A stretch of DNA of 10,423 nt. Source: JBLHGU01 sp047615875 (lineage in GTDB: Bacteria; Pseudomonadota; Gammaproteobacteria; Arenicellales; CAJQKF01). The position numbers were made by a program, and so were the translations under genes. Location: positions 1-10,423 of the forward strand of contig JBLHGU010000178.1 of the NCBI GenBank assembly GCA_047615875.1. Direction: 5' to 3'. This document shows positions 6,767 to 10,423 of the stretch, piece by piece; positions within the stretch are counted from its first letter, which is position 1; every line of letters begins with the position of its first letter. Below the pieces are notes generated by a model. The model did no database searches, was not told the origin of the DNA, and worked only from the letters and a program-made list of their open reading frames with translations.

Positions 6767-7957
6767 TTAAGCAGATGAAATCAAGCCTTTAATATTTGTG
6801 ATGCATTGCTCGATCTCACTTTCAGTGTTGTAGTAATGTGGAGCGATTCTCAAAACTGTTGGTAACTCTCTACGTTCTGCATCTAATCGTGTGCTTGATG
6901 GAGGAGAAGAACCTATCGCGAATCCAACCTTAGACAAACCAGATACTATATCAAATGGTTCGGTCCCATCAATTGTAAAACTCACAATGCCACATTGATA
7001 AGTACCAATATCCCGTAGCTCAAGTCTGTCAATCTGTGAGAGTTGATCTCGACATTTCCTGGATAATTGCGTAATTTGATTAGCGATAGTATCGATTCCA
7101 ATTTTGTCAGCGTATTCTATAGCCTTTCCCAGTCCAGCTCTGAGTGCGTACGAATTTTCCCAAGTCTCAAATCGCCTGGCATCATCCCTTAGAGCGTATT
7201 GGTTACGTGCCACCCATGGCGCGCCAAAGTGGTCGATCATGGCTGGTTCAAGAACTTCAAGCCATTTAGATTTAATGTACAAAAACCCGGTACCTCTAGG
7301 GCCGCGAAGAAACTTACGTCCGGTAGCTGACATAAAGTCACAACCTAACTCTTCTACGTCTACACGCATTTGTCCCGCTGCCTGGCATGCGTCAAGTAGG
7401 TAGGGTACACCGAATTTCTGCGCAATTTTCCCGACCTCTGCCGCTGGATTGACCAGCCCCCCATTAGTAGGCACCCAGGTTATTGCAATTAGCGAAACAT
7501 CACTGTCCAGCATATTTTCTAATTCGGCAAGATCGAGTGCGCCAGTTGCATCACTCGGCACGACTTCAATCCGTAGATTGTCTCGCTTTGCCCTTTGGAG
7601 GAAAGCAACATAATTGGCTGCATATTCTGCTTCGCAAGTTAAAATTCGGGAACCTGGTTTTAAGGGTAATGCATAAAAAGCATGACACCAGGCAACCGTG
7701 GCATTCTCCATTAGGGCAATCTCATGTCGTCGTGCGCCTATATGGGCGGCAACCAAATTATAGACATTATCAAGCATCTCTGATTGTATTGACTGCGCCT
7801 CGTATCCACCGTACTTCGCTTCAAGCAGCGTATGATTAATTACTCCATCTATAACTGGCTGTGGCATTAATGCTGAACCAGATGCTAAAAGATGAGTCAC
7901 ATTTTTCAGACCGGGAGTATCAGCCCTTATTTCTTGAAGATCGAACTTTGGCGGCAT
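6767..7957 (-). CDS. Class V aminotransferase-fold PLP-dependent enzyme (cysteine desulfurase/C-S lyase-like)
   Basis: The 396-residue length is normal for this fold-type I PLP family, which includes cysteine desulfurases, selenocysteine lyases, isopenicillin-N-epimerase-like and EgtE-like C-S lyases. The PLP Schiff-base lysine is Lys215 in SATGRKFLRGPRGTGFLYI (210-228), and Asp189 in PYLLDACQAAGQ (185-196) should pair with the pyridine nitrogen. ENATVAW (84-90) corresponds to the phosphate-binding turn, and the C-terminal RIAPHYYNTESEIE is the family's HYYNT signature. I see no IscS/SufS-type catalytic Cys loop, which argues against Fe-S biogenesis and for a lyase or epimerase role. The substrate is unknown. 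It is the first gene of the minus-strand series and appears intact, while the MFS gene directly downstream is decayed. The ATG has only a weak ribosome-binding site. Confidence 0.85.
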   Translation of the reverse strand: MPPKFDLQEIRADTPGLKNVTHLLASGSALMPQPVIDGVINHTLLEAKYGGYEAQSIQSEMLDNVYNLVAAHIGARRHEIALMENATVAWCHAFYALPLKPGSRILTCEAEYAANYVAFLQRAKRDNLRIEVVPSDATGALDLAELENMLDSDVSLIAITWVPTNGGLVNPAAEVGKIAQKFGVPYLLDACQAAGQMRVDVEELGCDFMSATGRKFLRGPRGTGFLYIKSKWLEVLEPAMIDHFGAPWVARNQYALRDDARRFETWENSYALRAGLGKAIEYADKIGIDTIANQITQLSRKCRDQLSQIDRLELRDIGTYQCGIVSFTIDGTEPFDIVSGLSKVGFAIGSSPPSSTRLDAERRELPTVLRIAPHYYNTESEIEQCITNIKGLISSA

Positions 7958-8152
7958 TGGTATAAACTAAGGTTTTTAGTTAAAAGAATTCTAGAGTTAT
8001 CAATCTACCTGATTTTACCAGCGTCCGTTATCGTAGTAACAGGTGCTGAAGCGGGTGTTTAGAAATTGAGTATCAGTTGGCTGCGACATTGTTATAGACA
8101 AAGGTTTTAATTTTTAAGGACTCATGTTTATTCCCGTTGAGGGTCTCACTCG

Positions 8153-9367
8153 TTATTCGTTTGCCTCGCCAGTAAGTGACTCCCTGGCTTTCATTAACTC
8201 CGTCTCTATCGCTTGCAATGTTTTGTCAACATCTGAGCGGGTAGTGACCAAGGACGAAACACTTATTCTGATAGCCAGAGTGCCATGCCACTGTGTATGC
8301 CCAAACCAAGCTATACCCGAATTCTGTACCTGGGTGGCGATAACCGGCATTAACTCAGGGCACTCCGGCCAAGTCGCGACAACTTGGTTAAGAACGACTT
8401 CATTGAGCACCTGGAAACCCATGTTCTCCAAGCCTGTCGCAAAATATCGGGCATGATCACAGCAACGATCGATAAGGTCGCTCACCCCGCCTTTACCCAG
8501 ACTATGTAGCGCGGCCCAGACTTCTACTGCGCGTGCCGAACGCGAGAATTCCGGGACCATGTCCTTGGGCGCAGCCGTACCACCTACGTCAAGATAGGGG
8601 GCCTGTGTCGCCATGACCTTGTGAACTGACAGCGGATCCCTGCAAATGGCTATGCCACAGTCATAGGGTGTGTTGAGCCACTTGTGACAATCAGCGACCC
8701 AGCTATCCGCATTTTCATAACCTGTAAGCAGGTGACTGGTTGTGGGCGAGGTTGCTGCCCACAAACCAAAAGCACCATCTACATGCAACCAGGCTCCAGC
8801 TGTTCTGGTCAACTCAGCAATTGAGCCGATAGGGTCACAGGCACCTGAATTGACATTTCCCGCCTGTGTTACAACAATGCTGTATTGATCAAGCACCGGA
8901 ATTTCATCGATCAGCATGCGACCATTGGCGTCGCACTTGATGTGGATCAGGCTGTCGCTGCCGAATCCTAGCAGGCTGAGCCCTTTCAGTACGGTAACGT
9001 GGATTTCTGCGGAGACGATGAATTTGAGGGGTGGAGCTCCTGACAAACCCTTTTTCTCCAGGTCCCAGTCGAGGCGCTGGTAAAGTGCTTGGCGCGCTGC
9101 CAGGCAGGTAAAATTAGCCATGCTAGCGCCGGTGACAAAGCCAACCGAAGCATCGCGTGGTAGGCCAAACAATTCCAATAACCAGTCGGCAGCAACCTGT
9201 TCGAGTTTCACACCAATCGGACTAGTGGCTTTGTTGAATACAACCTGGTCCCAGGCGGCTGCCAAAACCCGAGCACCCAAGCTGGCGGGCAGAGCACCAC
9301 CGACGATCAGCCCAAAGAACCTCCCCGCTGCGCTAGCCGTGGTGGCAGGCGAACCGAATCGATGCAA
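8153..9367 (-). CDS. PLP-dependent (group II) decarboxylase, 5'-truncated
   Basis: The readable chain is about 404 residues, 50-70 short of the ~460-470 usual for this aspartate-aminotransferase-fold decarboxylase family (glutamate, tyrosine, tryptophan and related amino-acid decarboxylases). It begins inside the first conserved block: HRFGSPATTASAAGRFFGL, then VGGALPASLGA. The core is intact: FVTGASMANFTCLA (77-90), His123 in SAEIHVTVLKG for PLP stacking, HVDGAFG with Asp197, and the Schiff-base Lys229 in DCHKWLNTPYDCG. The only start available is a TTG at 9365-9367 without a clear Shine-Dalgarno. The frame is open only to 9379 (TLEH before the TTG) and is then closed by a TAG at 9380-9382. 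Upstream sequence is an OsmC gene in another frame, so the original N-terminus has been deleted. Whether a product is made, alone or by frameshifting from the OsmC frame, is unknown. Substrate cannot be assigned. Confidence 0.75.
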   Translation of the reverse strand: MHRFGSPATTASAAGRFFGLIVGGALPASLGARVLAAAWDQVVFNKATSPIGVKLEQVAADWLLELFGLPRDASVGFVTGASMANFTCLAARQALYQRLDWDLEKKGLSGAPPLKFIVSAEIHVTVLKGLSLLGFGSDSLIHIKCDANGRMLIDEIPVLDQYSIVVTQAGNVNSGACDPIGSIAELTRTAGAWLHVDGAFGLWAATSPTTSHLLTGYENADSWVADCHKWLNTPYDCGIAICRDPLSVHKVMATQAPYLDVGGTAAPKDMVPEFSRSARAVEVWAALHSLGKGGVSDLIDRCCDHARYFATGLENMGFQVLNEVVLNQVVATWPECPELMPVIATQVQNSGIAWFGHTQWHGTLAIRISVSSLVTTRSDVDKTLQAIETELMKARESLTGEANE

Positions 9368-9729
9368 GTGCTCCAGAGTCTATGTCGCATCAAAACTGAA
9401 GCATGCGCGACCAGAGTGACGCAAAGGCAACTGCATAGTGCGTGCAGTACGTATTCAACCGGATTGGGTGCGGTATCATCGCCGGACAGAAATATGGGCT
9501 GATCGGCATCGACTGTATGCGCCTTACTGCGGCTCGAATCTTCTGCGCTGTTGGTATAGAATCCTTGGATGGCGCTTCGACTACGGGTTCCATTGAGCCA
9601 CTGGTTACTGGCTCGGAAACTGGTTTTACCGACGTTTTTGTCCTGCGAAATGCGGGTTGCCAGGTCGACAACTTCGTCAGTATCCACGCCGTTGATGATA
9701 GGACTGATTTGCTGTGCAGTGTTTTGCAT
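9307..9729 (-). pseudogene. OsmC-family protein, 3'-truncated by fusion to the decarboxylase
   Basis: The start is secure: ATG at 9727-9729 with AGGAG six bases upstream. Residues ~9-111 match the OsmC/COG1765 family (hydroperoxide and thiol-stress proteins, ~185 residues): PIINGVDTDEVVDL, FRASNQWLNGTRSRSAIQGF, then DADQPIFLSGDDTAPNPVEY and VLHALCSCLCVTLVAHAS. Cys101 is the expected peroxidatic-helix cysteine, here in an unusual C-S-C-L-C context. After Ser111 the family similarity stops; residues 112-140 (to 9307) are an out-of-frame reading of the decarboxylase. The C-terminal ~70 residues are lost, including the second half of the dimer fold. The divergent HxlR regulator is a common partner of OsmC genes. 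Probably non-functional. Confidence 0.78.
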
Positions 9730-9822
9730 TGAAATCTCCTGTGATTGTGTATGAGTAAACCGATGTTTGAATCGATTCAGTAATCTTAATTGGAAGAAGC
9801 TATTTTCGATACGACTAGGATT

Positions 9823-9849
9823 GTAGTAATAGACTACTAAATAAGTAGT
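9823..9849. promoter_or_regulatory. Operator-like array of three inverted half-sites (likely HxlR binding)
   Basis: Three related half-sites alternate in orientation: GTAGT (9823-9827), ACTACT (9833-9838) and AGTAGT (9844-9849). Each neighbouring pair forms an inverted repeat with a 5-base spacer, and the centres are 10-11 bases apart, about one helical turn. The array lies 60 bases upstream of the HxlR start and 94 bases upstream of the OsmC start, in their shared divergent promoter region. Autoregulating HxlR dimers commonly bind such short dyads. The assignment is inferred from position and symmetry. Confidence 0.45.
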
Positions 9850-9908
9850 AACCCGAATAGATCTGGGCTCTCAAAATTGGAGCTCGGCTAAACGCGAGAC
9901 AAATTAAC

Positions 9909-10423
9909 TTGAGTAAATATGGACAATTTTGTCCGGTAGCCAGAGCTAGTGAATTACTTTGGGAGCGCTGGGTTCTGCTGATCCTGCGGGAATTGATGTT
10001 GGGTACACACAAGTACAGCGACTTTCAGCGCGGACTGTCACGAATTTCTCCGTCGATGCTAACAAAACGGCTACAACAGCTTCAGGTGGCTGGTATTGTT
10101 GTGCGCAAACGTATATCTGGCCGCAGATCGAATGATTACTATCTGACACCTGCAGGCAAGGAATTGGCGGTGGTCATCGAACATCTTGCGACCTGGGGAA
10201 TGCGCTGGGCACGTGGACAGCTGACTGATGAGGAATTAGACGTCGAGTTCTTGATGTGGGATATCCAGAGGCGTTTACATACCGACTTGCTATCCGACGG
10301 TGAGACAGTGCTATGTTTCAATTTTCCAGACGTAACAGGTCTCAGTCGCTGGTGGTTGGTTATCCACAATAACGAAGTTGATCTTTGTACGGACAATCCA
10401 GGAAAGGATGTCGATCTTTACGT
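9909..10423 (+). CDS. HxlR-family winged-helix regulator with C-terminal domain (partial, TTG start)
   Basis: The plus-strand frame reads (L/M)SKYGQFCPVARASELLWER, WVLLILRELMLGTHKYSDFQ, RGLSRISPSMLTKRLQQLQV, AGIVVRKRI, NDYYLTPAGKEL, which is the HxlR winged helix-turn-helix from residue ~8 to ~100. Cys8 in FCPVARA is the N-terminal cysteine conserved in thiol-sensing HxlR proteins such as YodB. After residue ~110 comes an extra alpha/beta region (VLCFNFPDVTGLSRWWLVIH, NNEVDLCTDNPG) like the SCP2-type C-terminus found in longer HxlR proteins. The frame is open through the right edge (171 codons seen). No in-frame ATG precedes the HTH; a TTG at 9909-9911 gives exactly the family N-terminus. The gene diverges from the OsmC gene, so it probably controls that promoter and its own in response to thiol or electrophile stress. 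Confidence 0.85.
   Translation, partial: MSKYGQFCPVARASELLWERWVLLILRELMLGTHKYSDFQRGLSRISPSMLTKRLQQLQVAGIVVRKRISGRRSNDYYLTPAGKELAVVIEHLATWGMRWARGQLTDEELDVEFLMWDIQRRLHTDLLSDGETVLCFNFPDVTGLSRWWLVIHNNEVDLCTDNPGKDVDLY

Noticed and set aside
7958..8152. 195-base gap between decarboxylase and class V PLP gene, searched for a small gene, terminator or riboswitch
   Set aside because: AT-rich with no convincing ORF, stem with T-run, or known riboswitch core; two similar AAGGTTTT stretches (~7972, ~8102) look like chance.
10139..10396. Minus-strand ORFs opposite the HxlR gene
   Set aside because: The plus-strand frame gives a full HxlR domain; the reverse ORFs have no family features.

Overview
The window looks like a chromosomal accessory region of a Gram-negative bacterium, most likely a proteobacterium and possibly marine. 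The reasons are the family affinities (sulfatase, FeeM-like GNAT, CPHDC-type molybdopterin oxidoreductase, HxlR/OsmC pair), Sec signal peptides and a moderate, roughly balanced base composition. I cannot name a genus. I see no rRNA, tRNA, CRISPR array or insertion sequence.

Layout. (1) 1-885, minus strand: two tandem paralogous genes for secreted phage-tail-collar-domain proteins; the left one is cut by the window edge. (2) 886-1156: a divergent intergenic region, followed by a plus-strand sulfatase gene (1157-2401) that keeps its formylglycine cysteine but appears to lack several catalytic residues. (3) 2493-7957: five minus-strand genes or remnants. In transcription order they are a class V PLP enzyme, a badly decayed MFS transporter, a large molybdopterin oxidoreductase, an agmatinase-family gene truncated just before its first metal-binding motif, and a GNAT acyltransferase fused to a cyclic-nucleotide-binding domain. 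(4) 8153-9729, minus strand: a PLP-dependent decarboxylase missing its N-terminus, joined out of frame to an OsmC-family gene missing its C-terminal part. (5) 9730-10423: an intergenic region with an ordered set of inverted half-sites, then a divergent HxlR-family regulator with a TTG start, which runs off the right edge.

How the genes fit together. The HxlR regulator and the OsmC gene form a classic divergent thiol/peroxide-response pair, but the OsmC half is broken. The 2493-7957 block reads like an old operon (gaps of 21-75 bases around the oxidoreductase, agmatinase remnant and GNAT gene) for uptake (MFS) and conversion (PLP enzyme, Mo enzyme, ureohydrolase) of an unidentified nitrogen- or sulfur-containing compound. 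The MFS and ureohydrolase parts are now lost. The GNAT-cNMP protein at the end of the block could be an allosterically controlled acyltransferase.

The strongest overall signal is gene erosion. Four gene remnants lie within about 6 kb, with a readable in-frame stop, a one-base frameshift and at least three deletion junctions, and the sulfatase looks catalytically degenerate. I did not find a convincing complete new defence or mobile system. The most original intact items are the GNAT-cNMP fusion, its 13-bp tandem-repeat start region, and the HxlR operator-like array. All homology statements are made by eye from remembered family motifs.
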